DNA of 41,644 nucleotides from Stenotrophomonas sp. PS02289. Its GTDB lineage: Bacteria > Pseudomonadota > Gammaproteobacteria > Xanthomonadales > Xanthomonadaceae. The stretch is taken from positions 1-41,644 of the forward strand of contig NZ_JASCOZ010000023.1 of NCBI RefSeq assembly GCF_029960115.1, read 5' to 3'. The notes beneath the pieces are model-generated. The model was not told the origin of the DNA. It saw only the letters and a list, made by a program, of their open reading frames with translations, and made no database searches. Below are positions 31,600-39,851 of this stretch, in pieces. Position numbers and translations under genes: made by a program. The stretch's first letter is position 1, and every line of letters begins with the position of its first letter.

Positions 31600-32205
31600 A
31601 TGACCTCCCTGCCCGCCTCTCCGCCGACCATCGCCCCGCGCGCCTTCATCCTGGCCGTATTGGCCCTGCTGATGATCGCCACCCGCGTGAACCACTTCGC
31701 GGCCATTCCGGATGCGTCGTGGGCAGTGTTCTTCATCGGCGGCTTCTATCTGCGCCAGTGGACCCGCTGGGCGTTCCCGCTGCTGATGGTGCTGGCCCTG
31801 GTGATCGACGTGCTGGTGATCCGCGCCAGCGGCATCGGCTACTGGCAGCACTACTGCGTGTCACCGGGCACGGCGCTGCTGATCCCCGCGTATTTCAGCC
31901 TGTGGGCCGGCGGCGCGCTGCTGCGCCAGGGCTACCGCAGCGCCAACTGGGCCGCGCTGGGCAAGGGCGTGGCCCTGCTGCTGGTCGCGGTGGCGGTGTG
32001 CCAGCTGTTCGCACAGGGCGGTTTCTACTGGACCAGCGACGTCGTCGCTGAGCCCACGCTCGGCGGCTGGGCGAAGAACTATGCCGACTGGTTCCTGCCT
32101 TACCTGCGCACCGCCGCGATCTACGTCGGTCTGGCCGCCGCACTGCAGTTGGCCACCGAACAGGTCGGCAAGCTGCTGCAGGCCCGCCGCGACGTGCTGC
32201 GCTGA
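31600..32205 (+). CDS. BtuM-like integral membrane protein, candidate vitamin B12 transporter
   Basis: A 201-residue hydrophobic protein with about six helices. It resembles the solitary S-component BtuM of Gram-negative bacteria as I know the family: an N-terminal TRVNHFAAIPDASWAVFF segment, and a conserved loop YWQHYCVSPGTAL whose cysteine (Cys86 from this start) would correspond to the cobalt-coordinating cysteine of BtuM. The adjacent gene encodes a cobalamin adenosyltransferase, a neighbour expected for B12 import. I could not align it, so this is an inference. The ATG at 31600 is chosen because an earlier ATG (31591) overlaps a TAGAAT box. No cobalamin riboswitch is visible. Confidence 0.68.
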   Translation: MTSLPASPPTIAPRAFILAVLALLMIATRVNHFAAIPDASWAVFFIGGFYLRQWTRWAFPLLMVLALVIDVLVIRASGIGYWQHYCVSPGTALLIPAYFSLWAGGALLRQGYRSANWAALGKGVALLLVAVAVCQLFAQGGFYWTSDVVAEPTLGGWAKNYADWFLPYLRTAAIYVGLAAALQLATEQVGKLLQARRDVLR

Positions 32206-32218
32206 GACCGCGCGCACC

Positions 32219-32767
32219 GTGGGCAACCGGCTTTCGCGCATCTACACCCGTACCGGCGACGACGGCAGCACCGGGCTCGGCGACGGCAGCCGGGTGGCCA
32301 AGGACGCGGCGCGAGTCAATGCGTTCGGCACCGTCGATGAAGCCAACTCGGCGCTGGGCGTGCTACTGGCGGTGCCGCTGCCCGAGGACATCACGGCGCT
32401 GCTGACCCGCATCCAGCACCAGCTGTTCGACCTCGGCGGCGAGCTGTGCATTCCCGGCCACGCCGCGATCCAGGCCCGCGATGTGAGCGCGCTGGAACAG
32501 CAGCTGGACCATTACAACGCCACCCTGCCGGCGCTGAAGGAATTCATTCTGCCGGGCGGCGGCGAAGCGGCTGCGCGCTGCCATCTGGCCCGCACCATCG
32601 TGCGTCGTGCCGAGCGCGAAACCGTCACCCTGGCCCGTCTGGAACCGGTGCGCAGCGAGGCGCTGCAGTACCTCAACCGGCTCTCGGACCTGCTGTTCGT
32701 GCTGGCCCGGGTGCTCGCCCGCGCCGACGGCCAGGGCGAAGTCCTCTGGCAGCACAGCCGCCGCTGA
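32219..32767 (+). CDS. Cob(I)yrinic acid a,c-diamide adenosyltransferase, PduO type
   Basis: A 182-residue enzyme that adds the adenosyl group to cob(I)alamin from ATP. The N-terminal RIYTRTGDDGSTGLGDGSRV is the ATP-binding signature of the PduO family, and the helical-bundle motif RTIVRRAERETV with YLNRLSDLLFVLAR is conserved. It uses a GTG start 13 bp after the BtuM-like gene, so they are cotranscribed. The product is adenosylcobalamin for B12-dependent enzymes, none of which is seen here. Confidence 0.94.
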   Translation: MGNRLSRIYTRTGDDGSTGLGDGSRVAKDAARVNAFGTVDEANSALGVLLAVPLPEDITALLTRIQHQLFDLGGELCIPGHAAIQARDVSALEQQLDHYNATLPALKEFILPGGGEAAARCHLARTIVRRAERETVTLARLEPVRSEALQYLNRLSDLLFVLARVLARADGQGEVLWQHSRR

Positions 32768-32792
32768 CCCCCTACCCCGGAACCTGAGCCGC

Positions 32793-33704
32793 ATGCTGGT
32801 TTTTACCCATCCTGCCTGTCTGCAACACGATCCCGGCCCGGGCCACCCCGAATCTCCGCAGCGCCTTCAGGTGGTGCTGGATGCGCTGCACTCCGCATTC
32901 CCGGACCGTCTGGACTGGCGTCAGGCCCCGGCCGCCAAGCGTGGCGACCTGGCCCGGGTCCACGACAGCGAACTGATCGACCAGGTGCTGCAGCCGCAGA
33001 CCGAGCCGCTGCGGCTGATCGACATGGACACCATGACCTCGCCGGGGTCAGCCGCCGCCGCCGTGCACGCCGCCGGTGCCGGCGTGGCCGCGGTGGATGC
33101 GGTGATGCTGGGCGACGACCCGGTGGCCTTCTGCGCGGTACGCCCGCCCGGTCACCACGCCACCGCGACCACGGCGATGGGCTTCTGCCTGTTCAACAAC
33201 ATCGCCATTGCCGCCGCGCACGCGCGCGACCGGCACGGGCTGGAGCGGATCGCCGTGGTCGACTTCGACGTGCACCACGGCAACGGCACCCAGGACATCT
33301 TCATGGCCGACCCGCGCGTGGCTTACTACAGCACCCACCAGGCCGGGCTGTTCCCGAATTCCGGGCTGCGCCGCGACCGCGGGGCCGGCAACCTGCTCAA
33401 CATCCTGCTGCCTCCCGGCAGCGGCGGCTTCCGCTTCCGCAACACCTGGGCCGACGAGATGCTGCCGGCCATTGACGACTTCCGTCCGCAACTGGTGCTC
33501 ATCTCCGCCGGCTTCGACGCGCATCTGCGCGATCCGCAGGCCGATTTGATGCTGGAGACCGACGACTTCGCCTGGATCACCGCCGAGCTGCACGCACTGG
33601 CGCGACGTCACGCGGCCGGCCGGGTGGTGTCCATGCTGGAGGGCGGTTACGACCTGCAGGCGCTGGCGGAATGTTCGGTCGCGCACGTAGGCGCGATGCT
33701 CTGA
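32793..33704 (+). CDS. Histone deacetylase family protein (class II-like)
   Basis: A 303-residue zinc amidohydrolase of the HDAC/acetylpolyamine amidohydrolase superfamily. HPESPQRL is near the N-terminus; the active-site His pair is in RPPGHHA (121-122); zinc ligands Asp159 and His161 are in DFDVHHGNGT and Asp242 in SAGFDAH; the transition-state Tyr is in LEGGYDL. Bacterial members deacetylate polyamines, acetylated small molecules or proteins; which one applies is unknown. It is the third gene of the B12-related operon, 25 bp after the adenosyltransferase, and is followed by a REP palindrome. Confidence 0.93.
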   Translation: MLVFTHPACLQHDPGPGHPESPQRLQVVLDALHSAFPDRLDWRQAPAAKRGDLARVHDSELIDQVLQPQTEPLRLIDMDTMTSPGSAAAAVHAAGAGVAAVDAVMLGDDPVAFCAVRPPGHHATATTAMGFCLFNNIAIAAAHARDRHGLERIAVVDFDVHHGNGTQDIFMADPRVAYYSTHQAGLFPNSGLRRDRGAGNLLNILLPPGSGGFRFRNTWADEMLPAIDDFRPQLVLISAGFDAHLRDPQADLMLETDDFAWITAELHALARRHAAGRVVSMLEGGYDLQALAECSVAHVGAML

Positions 33705-33709
33705 GGCCT

Positions 33710-33731
33710 GCCGGCGGACGCCCGGCACTAC
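33710..33731 (-). repeat. GTAG-headed REP palindrome (variant)
   Basis: On the minus strand GTAGT is followed by GCCGGGCGTCCGCCGGC, an imperfect hairpin. It begins 5 bp past the stop of the HDAC-family gene, in the gap before lptD. Confidence 0.75.
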
Positions 33732-33836
33732 CGAGGTCCGGATGAACCTGAACCGTGCTGGGCGACCGTCCTTCATTGCCCCTATGCAATGGATGGGGCA
33801 AGCTACGTTCCGTTTTCCCCCGAATCCGAAGCCCGC

Positions 33837-36290
33837 GTGCGCCGAGCCCTCCGCCTGCTGCCCCTCCCCCTGAGCATCGCCATCTGCCTGCCTGCCATGG
33901 CCGATGACAAGCCGTTGAACTGGGGCCTGTGCCCGGTCACCGATGTCCTGCCAGTCTTTGAAGAGGCCCCCAAGGCCGACAAGGAAGCGGCCGCGACCCG
34001 CGACCAGCAGCCCACCGATATTGAAGGCAACCAGCTGTTCGGTACCGCCACGGTGCCGCAGTACCAAGGCAACGTCACCCTCAAGCGCGGCGACCAGTTC
34101 CTGGGCACCGACCACCTGAGTTTCGACACCGAAAGCGGCAACTACATCGCCGAAGGCAACGTGCGCTACCAGGACTCCTCGTTCCGGATGGTCGCCCAGC
34201 GCGCTGAAGGCAACCAGGAGTCGGACACCCACAAGATCAGCGACATCCAGTACCAGCTGGTGGATCGTCGCGGCCACGGTGGGGCCGAGTCGGTCGATCT
34301 GCAGGGCGCGGTCGGCCAGATGCACCGCTCCACCTACACCACCTGCGATCCCTCGCAGCCGATCTGGAAGCTGTCCGCGCCGCAGATCGAAGTGGACAAC
34401 GACGAAGGCTTCGGCACCGCGCGCAACGCGGTGCTGCGGATCGGCAAGGTGCCGGTGCTGTGGGCCCCGTACTTCAAGTTCCCGATCGACGACCGTCGCC
34501 AGACCGGCCTGCTGTACCCGGAAATCGGCATGTCCGGTCGCAACGGCTTCGATTACGCCCAGCCGATCTACTTCAATCTGGCCCCGAACTACGACGACAC
34601 CCTGACCCCGCGCTACATGAGCAAGCGCGGTTTCATGCTGGACAACGAGTTCCGCTACCTCTACGACGGCGGCCGCGGCGAACTGCAGACCGCCTACCTG
34701 CCCAACGACAAGCTGCGCGACAAGGATCGCGGGCAGGTGCAGTACGAGGGCTACCACAACATCAACACGCACTGGCAGGCGCGGGCCAACCTGTCGTGGG
34801 TGAGCGACGAGCGCTACATGGAGGACTTCTCCAGCAAGCTGATCGGCGTGACCACCTCGAGCCTGCAGAGCCAGGTCGGCATCTACGGTACCGGCGAAAC
34901 CTGGACCGCCGGGCTGATGGCCGACTACTGGCAGCTGACCGACTACACCCTGACCGAAGCCTCGCTGCCCTATTCGCGCCAGCCGCGCGCGTTCTTCACC
35001 TGGGACAAGCCGCTGCTGCCGTGGCTGGAAACCGGTGTGTATGCGGAAGCGGTGCACTTCACCCATGATGATGTGAACGGCAAGCTGGGCGTCGATGACG
35101 ACTACGCCTTCAATGGCGTGGTCACCCCGTACTTCAACGGCTCGCGTCTGGACGTCAAGCCTTATGTGACCATGCCGTTCGCCGGCGCGGCCTGGTATGT
35201 GACGCCGACCCTGGCTTACCGCTACACCGGGTATGAGCTGGATCGTGGCCTTGCCCAGCAGACACGCCGCCAGGCGCTGGTCGACGCCGGCATCGATCCG
35301 GCCACCGCCACGCCCGAACAGCTGCTCGGCAACACCTCGCCCCACCGCAGCATGCCGATCGTCAGCCTCGACGCCGGCATGTTCTTCGACCGTGAGACCG
35401 AGATTGGCGGCAAGTCGTTCCTGCACACGCTGGAACCGCGCCTGTTCTACCTGCGCACGCCGTACCGCGACCAGAGCGACCTGCCGATCTTCGACACCCG
35501 CGACTTCACCTTCAGCTGGGGCCAGTTGTTCCGCGACTCGCGCTATACGGGTGCGGACCGCCAGAACGACGCCAACCAGCTGACCATGGCGCTGAGCACC
35601 CGCTTCATCGACCAGGACACCGGCCGCGAGCGCTTCTCCGGCAGCATCGGCCAGATCCTGTACTTCGACGACTCGCGGGTCACCCTGCCCGGGCAGTCCG
35701 CCGTGGTGGAACAGGGCAAGTCGGCCTGGATTGCCGACGCCAACTACGCCATCAACGACCGCTGGAACCTCGGTGCCACCTATCAGTGGGACCCCAAGCT
35801 CAAGCGTGAGGACCTGGCCAGCGTGCGTGCGCGCTACCTGATGTCCAACGATGGCATCGTCAACCTCACCTACCGCTACCGCGTGGCCCCAGGCGCGTCG
35901 GCCACGGCCACCAAGGAAGAGCGCACCCTGCTCGAACAGGCCGATCTGTCGTTCCTGTACCCGCTGAACGAGCGCTGGAGCCTGGTGGGCCGCTACTACT
36001 ACTCCATTGCCGACAAGGAACCGCTGGAAATCATCGGCGGCGTGCAGTGGGACAGCTGCTGCCTCGCCGTGCGCGCCCTGGCCCGCCGCTATGTGCGCAA
36101 TCGTGAGGGCGAGATGAACAACTCGTTCCAGATCGAGTTCGTGCTCAAGGGCCTGAGCTCCATCGGCCAGAACACGGACCGCACCTTGCGCCGTGCTATT
36201 CTCGGCTATTACCGCGACGACCTCTATCTCGTGCCGCCCAGCAACACCGGTGCGTCCCGCGACGACTACGATCCGAACCAGATCCCATGA
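33837..36290 (+). CDS. lptD: LPS-assembly protein LptD
   Basis: An 817-residue outer-membrane beta-barrel that, with LptE, inserts lipopolysaccharide into the outer leaflet. GTG at 33837 starts a signal peptide (RRALRLLPLPLSIAICLPAMA|DD). Residues about 60-200 form the OstA-like periplasmic jellyroll with GDQFLGTDHLSFDTESGNY. The barrel follows with many aromatic-rich strands. Conserved cysteines appear as Cys32 (WGLCPV), one in YTTCDPS and the adjacent pair WDSCC near the end, matching the inter-domain disulfides of LptD. An upstream in-frame ATG at 33789 would spoil the signal peptide. A TGCCCC-N12-GGGGCA inverted repeat lies at 33777-33800. It is the first gene of the operon. Confidence 0.95.
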   Translation: MRRALRLLPLPLSIAICLPAMADDKPLNWGLCPVTDVLPVFEEAPKADKEAAATRDQQPTDIEGNQLFGTATVPQYQGNVTLKRGDQFLGTDHLSFDTESGNYIAEGNVRYQDSSFRMVAQRAEGNQESDTHKISDIQYQLVDRRGHGGAESVDLQGAVGQMHRSTYTTCDPSQPIWKLSAPQIEVDNDEGFGTARNAVLRIGKVPVLWAPYFKFPIDDRRQTGLLYPEIGMSGRNGFDYAQPIYFNLAPNYDDTLTPRYMSKRGFMLDNEFRYLYDGGRGELQTAYLPNDKLRDKDRGQVQYEGYHNINTHWQARANLSWVSDERYMEDFSSKLIGVTTSSLQSQVGIYGTGETWTAGLMADYWQLTDYTLTEASLPYSRQPRAFFTWDKPLLPWLETGVYAEAVHFTHDDVNGKLGVDDDYAFNGVVTPYFNGSRLDVKPYVTMPFAGAAWYVTPTLAYRYTGYELDRGLAQQTRRQALVDAGIDPATATPEQLLGNTSPHRSMPIVSLDAGMFFDRETEIGGKSFLHTLEPRLFYLRTPYRDQSDLPIFDTRDFTFSWGQLFRDSRYTGADRQNDANQLTMALSTRFIDQDTGRERFSGSIGQILYFDDSRVTLPGQSAVVEQGKSAWIADANYAINDRWNLGATYQWDPKLKREDLASVRARYLMSNDGIVNLTYRYRVAPGASATATKEERTLLEQADLSFLYPLNERWSLVGRYYYSIADKEPLEIIGGVQWDSCCLAVRALARRYVRNREGEMNNSFQIEFVLKGLSSIGQNTDRTLRRAILGYYRDDLYLVPPSNTGASRDDYDPNQIP

Positions 36291-37627
36291 CCAAGACTCT
36301 TCCCGTTGTGCTCGCCTCGCTGATCGCGGTTTCGACCGTCAGCGCCCCGTTGCAGGTGCTGGCCCAGCAGACCCAGTCGCTGGACCGCATTGCGGCCATC
36401 GTCGACGAAGACGTGGTGCTGCAGAGCGAGCTGGACCGCGCCGTGAACAACATCAAGGCCCAGTACGCCGGTCGTGAGAACCAGCTGCCGCCGGAAGACG
36501 TGCTGCGCCGCCAGGTGCTGGAACGTCTGGTGCTGGTCAAGCTGCAGGTCGCCCGTGCCGAAAGCAGCGGGATCAAGATCGGCGACCAGGAACTGAACCA
36601 GGCCATCAACGCCATTGCCCAGCAGAACGGCACCAGCCTGGACGCCCTGCGCCAGCGTCTGGCCAGCGACGGCGTTGATTTCAACGACTTCCGTGCCTCG
36701 GTCCGCGATGAAATCACCGTGCAGCGCCTGCGCCAGAGCTTCGCGCAGAGCCGCATCAGCGTCAGCGAAGGCGAAGTGGATGCCGCGCTGAAGCAGGAAG
36801 CCACCACCGGTACGCAGTACCACCTGGCGCACATCCTGATCGCCCTGCCCGAAGCGGCCACCGCCGACCAGATCGCCACCGGCCAGAAGAAGGCCGACGG
36901 CGTGAAGGCCCTGCTGGACAAGGGCGAGCTGGACTTCAACGCCGCCGCGGTGCGCTACTCCGACAGCCCCAACGCGCTGGAAGGCGGCGACCTGGGCTGG
37001 CGCACCCTGGATGAGATTCCGAACGCGTTCGCGCAGATGATGACCAGCATGAAGAGCGGCGACGTGGTCGGTCCGCTGCGCGGCCCGAGCGGCTTCCAGC
37101 TGCTCAAGCTGGTGGAAGTGCGCGACGCCAATGCCAGCGCCGGCGGGCAGACGGTCACCGAGTACCACGGCCGGCACATTCTGATCCGGGTCACCGACCA
37201 GCAGGACAACGCCGCCGCCAAGGCCAAGATCGACACCGTGCGTGCTCGCATTGCCGGTGGCGCGGACTTCCAGACCGTGGCCAAGGAATCGTCCGAAGAC
37301 GCCAACACCAAGGGTCAGGGCGGCGACCTGGGCTGGTTCCCGGCCGACGCCTTCGGCGCGGACTTCGGCCGCCAGATCACCGGCGTGGACGATGGTGGCG
37401 TCAGCCAGCCCTTCCGTACCGATGCCGGCTGGCACATCGTGCAGCGCGTGGAAACCCGCCAGACCGACGCCGGCGTGGACAACAAGCGCGCGCAGATCCG
37501 CGAAACCATCGGCCGCCGCAAGCTGGAAGAGGAATACAACCGCTTCCTGCAGGAACTGCGTGGCGAAGCCTACGTCGACCTGCGCCAGGGCGACGCCGCC
37601 GCTGCGGCGACCCCGCCGCAGTCCTGA
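36287..37627 (+). CDS. surA: Periplasmic chaperone and peptidyl-prolyl isomerase SurA
   Basis: A 446-residue outer-membrane-protein chaperone. The signal peptide ends QVLA|QQ. The N-terminal chaperone domain starts LDRIAAIVDEDVVLQSELD. Two parvulin domains follow, one containing YHLAHILIALP with SDSPNALEGGDLGW, and a second with YHGRHILIRV and GQGGDLGWFP, then the C-terminal helix. Its start overlaps the lptD stop (ATGA). The pairing with lptD is functional: SurA assists LptD folding. Confidence 0.96.
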   Translation: MTKTLPVVLASLIAVSTVSAPLQVLAQQTQSLDRIAAIVDEDVVLQSELDRAVNNIKAQYAGRENQLPPEDVLRRQVLERLVLVKLQVARAESSGIKIGDQELNQAINAIAQQNGTSLDALRQRLASDGVDFNDFRASVRDEITVQRLRQSFAQSRISVSEGEVDAALKQEATTGTQYHLAHILIALPEAATADQIATGQKKADGVKALLDKGELDFNAAAVRYSDSPNALEGGDLGWRTLDEIPNAFAQMMTSMKSGDVVGPLRGPSGFQLLKLVEVRDANASAGGQTVTEYHGRHILIRVTDQQDNAAAKAKIDTVRARIAGGADFQTVAKESSEDANTKGQGGDLGWFPADAFGADFGRQITGVDDGGVSQPFRTDAGWHIVQRVETRQTDAGVDNKRAQIRETIGRRKLEEEYNRFLQELRGEAYVDLRQGDAAAAATPPQS

Positions 37628-37637
37628 GGTCCTGCCG

Positions 37638-38618
37638 ATGCTCCCGCAGCTCGCTCTGGTACCGGGCGAGCCCGCCGGCATCGGCCCTGAATTGTGCGTG
37701 CGGCTGATCCAACAGCCGCGCAGCGACTGCCAGCTGCTGGCCTTCGCCGACCCGGACACCCTGCAGGCCGCCGCCTCCGCGCTGGACCTGCCGCTGCAAC
37801 TTCTGCCTGAACACGCCATCGCCCGCCAGCCGGGCGATCTGCGTTTGCGCGCTGTGCCCAACGCCACCCCTTCCCGCTTCGGCGAAACGAACCCGGCCAA
37901 TGCCGCAGCGGTCATCGGGGCCCTGCACCAGGCGGGTCAGGCCTGCCTGGAGGGCACCCTCGACGGCGTGGTCACCGGCCCGGTGCACAAGGCGGTCATC
38001 AATGAGGGCGGCATCGCCTACAGCGGCACCACCGAGCTGCTGGCCGACCAGGCCGGGGTCAAGGTGGTGATGATGCTGGCCAACGACATCGTGCGGGTGG
38101 CCTTGGCCACCACCCACCTGCCGCTGCGGGCGGTGGCCGATGCGATCACCGCCGAGACGCTGACGACCACCCTGCGTACCGTGCACACCGCGCTGCGCCG
38201 CGATTTCGGCCTGTCCGCCCCGCGCATCGCGGTGCTGGGGCTGAATCCCCATGCCGGCGAGGACGGGCATCTGGGACGGGAAGAACTGGACCTGATCATT
38301 CCGCTGCTGGAGCGCCTGCGCGCCGAGGGCATGGACCTGGTCGGCCCCTTGCCGGCCGACACCGCCTTCCTGCCGCAGAAACTGACCGGTTTCGACACCG
38401 TGCTGGCGATGTACCACGACCAGGGTCTGCCGGTGCTCAAGTACAGCGGCTTCGAGCAGGCCGTGAACATCACCCTGGGCCTGCCCTACCCGCGCGTGGC
38501 CGTGGACCACGGCACCGCGCTGGACCTGGCCGGGCGCGGCGTGGCCGACCCTTCCAGCCTGCAGGCGGCCACGGCGCTGTGCGCCCGGCTCGCCGCACAA
38601 CGTAAAATGGGCGCATGA
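37638..38618 (+). CDS. pdxA: 4-hydroxythreonine-4-phosphate dehydrogenase
   Basis: A 326-residue NAD-dependent enzyme of pyridoxal 5'-phosphate synthesis (DXP-dependent route), producing the aminoacetone phosphate precursor used by PdxJ. Conserved motifs are ALVPGEPAGIGPEL, VTGPVHKAVIN with a metal-ligand His, LGLNPHAGEDGHLG and AMYHDQGLPVLKY. ATG at 37638 follows GAGGT, 10 bp after the surA stop. It overlaps ksgA by 4 bp. Confidence 0.96.
   Translation: MLPQLALVPGEPAGIGPELCVRLIQQPRSDCQLLAFADPDTLQAAASALDLPLQLLPEHAIARQPGDLRLRAVPNATPSRFGETNPANAAAVIGALHQAGQACLEGTLDGVVTGPVHKAVINEGGIAYSGTTELLADQAGVKVVMMLANDIVRVALATTHLPLRAVADAITAETLTTTLRTVHTALRRDFGLSAPRIAVLGLNPHAGEDGHLGREELDLIIPLLERLRAEGMDLVGPLPADTAFLPQKLTGFDTVLAMYHDQGLPVLKYSGFEQAVNITLGLPYPRVAVDHGTALDLAGRGVADPSSLQAATALCARLAAQRKMGA
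38603..38608 (+). promoter_or_regulatory. Possible internal -10 box before ksgA
   Basis: TAAAAT inside the last pdxA codons, 6 nt upstream of the ksgA ATG. It fits the same spacing as the boxes before ubiH, the BtuM-like gene, apaG and the sigma-factor gene. Confidence 0.4.
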
Positions 38619-39430
38619 CTTCTTCGCATTCCCCCTCGGCCCCGGGCTTCACCGCCCCGGCCAAAAAGCAGCTGGGCCAGCACTTCCTGGCCGATCGCAG
38701 CTACATCGACAAGATCGTGCTGGCGGTCAACCCGAAGGACGACGACCGCCTGGTCGAGATCGGCCCGGGCCAGGGTGCGATCACCCTTCCGCTGCTGCGC
38801 CGCCATCCGCGCCTGACCGTGATCGAGTTCGACCGCGATCTGATCGCGCCGCTGACCGCCGCCGCCGAACCGCTGGGCGAACTCACCATCGTGCACCGCG
38901 ACGTGCTGCAGGTGAACTTCACCGAATTGGCCGCAGGCGGAGAGATCCGTCTGGTCGGCAACCTGCCGTACAACATTTCCTCGCCGATCCTGTTCCACGC
39001 CATGGAGCATGCGGCGGTGATCCGCGACATGCATTTCATGCTGCAGAAGGAAGTGGTCGACCGCATGGCCGCCGAACCGGGCAGCAAGGTGTACGGCCGC
39101 CTGAGCGTGATGCTGCAGGCGTGGTGCAAGGTGAGCTCGCTGTTCGTGGTGCCGCCGGGTGCGTTCCGGCCGCCGCCGAAGGTGGACTCGGCGGTGGTGC
39201 GGCTGGTGCCGCGCGACCCCGCCACCGTAGGCATCATCGATCGCAAGCGCTTTGCCGAGGTGGTGCGCTCGGCCTTTGGCCAGCGCCGCAAGACCCTGCG
39301 CAATGCGCTCAACGGCGTGGTCACGCCCGAGCAGTTCGAGGCCGCCGGCGTCCGCAGTGACGCCCGTGCCGAGCAGCTCGAAGTGGCGCAGTTCATCGCG
39401 CTGGCCAATGTTCCGCGCGCGGAAGCGTGA
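38615..39430 (+). CDS. ksgA: 16S rRNA dimethyladenosine transferase
   Basis: A 271-residue SAM-dependent enzyme (RsmA/KsgA) that dimethylates A1518 and A1519 in 16S rRNA and checks 30S assembly. Motifs: KKQLGQHFLADRSYIDKIV, the SAM-binding EIGPGQGAIT, the acidic IEFDRDL, catalytic NLPYNIS and the RNA-contacting VPPGAFRPPPKVDS. It overlaps pdxA by 4 bp (ATGA). TAAAAT at 38603-38608 lies 6 nt before the ATG, a possible internal promoter giving a leaderless message. Confidence 0.97.
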   Translation: MTSSHSPSAPGFTAPAKKQLGQHFLADRSYIDKIVLAVNPKDDDRLVEIGPGQGAITLPLLRRHPRLTVIEFDRDLIAPLTAAAEPLGELTIVHRDVLQVNFTELAAGGEIRLVGNLPYNISSPILFHAMEHAAVIRDMHFMLQKEVVDRMAAEPGSKVYGRLSVMLQAWCKVSSLFVVPPGAFRPPPKVDSAVVRLVPRDPATVGIIDRKRFAEVVRSAFGQRRKTLRNALNGVVTPEQFEAAGVRSDARAEQLEVAQFIALANVPRAEA

Positions 39431-39439
39431 AACACCCTC

Positions 39440-39445
39440 TACACT
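39440..39445 (+). promoter_or_regulatory. Possible -10 box before apaG
   Basis: TACACT ends 6 nt before the apaG ATG in the 21-bp gap after ksgA. No Shine-Dalgarno is present in that gap. Confidence 0.4.
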
Positions 39446-39451
39446 CCCCGT

Positions 39452-39838
39452 ATGACTGACGCAGCAAAAAAACACGCCATCGCGGTGGAGGTGGCTCCCC
39501 GCTTTCTCGATGACCAGTCCACGCCGGAGGACGGGCGCTATGCGTTCGCCTACAGCATCCGCATCCACAACAAGGGCCAGGTCGCGGCACGCCTGGTGCG
39601 TCGCCACTGGCGCATCACCGACGGCAATGGCCGGGTGGAGCAGGTAGACGGCGAAGGCGTGGTCGGCGAGCAACCCCGGCTGCGCCCGGGTGAAGAGTTC
39701 CGTTACACCTCCGGTGTCATGCTGGAAACCGAGCACGGCACGATGCAGGGTCATTACGACATGGTGGCCGACGATGGCACCGAGTTCGCAGCGACGATCG
39801 AGCCGTTCGTACTGGCCATTCCACGCACACTGCACTGA
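39452..39838 (+). CDS. apaG: ApaG/CorD domain protein
   Basis: A 128-residue fibronectin-III-like beta-sandwich protein, the full length of the family. Motifs include the [20 protein letters not shown] strands, the [20 protein letters not shown] segment and GEGVVGEQP, a glycine-rich loop. ApaG domains occur in F-box and polymerase-delta-interacting proteins in eukaryotes; the bacterial role is unsettled. It lies between ksgA and apaH as in many gammaproteobacteria, 13 bp before apaH. Confidence 0.95.
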   Translation: MTDAAKKHAIAVEVAPRFLDDQSTPEDGRYAFAYSIRIHNKGQVAARLVRRHWRITDGNGRVEQVDGEGVVGEQPRLRPGEEFRYTSGVMLETEHGTMQGHYDMVADDGTEFAATIEPFVLAIPRTLH

Positions 39839-39851
39839 CGGAGGCGCACGC

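Noticed and set aside
31561-32218. A cobalamin riboswitch before the BtuM-like gene or the adenosyltransferase
   Set aside because: The gaps are 50 bp and 13 bp, too short for this riboswitch, and no B12-box was seen.
33789-33836. An upstream ATG start for lptD
   Set aside because: The added 16 residues would put an acidic, polar stretch before the signal peptide; the GTG at 33837 gives a normal one.
33048-35426. A 792-residue minus-strand frame antisense to lptD and the HDAC-family gene
   Set aside because: It is a shadow frame of high-GC coding DNA: rich in His, Gly, Arg and Val, without domains, and opposite two well-supported genes.
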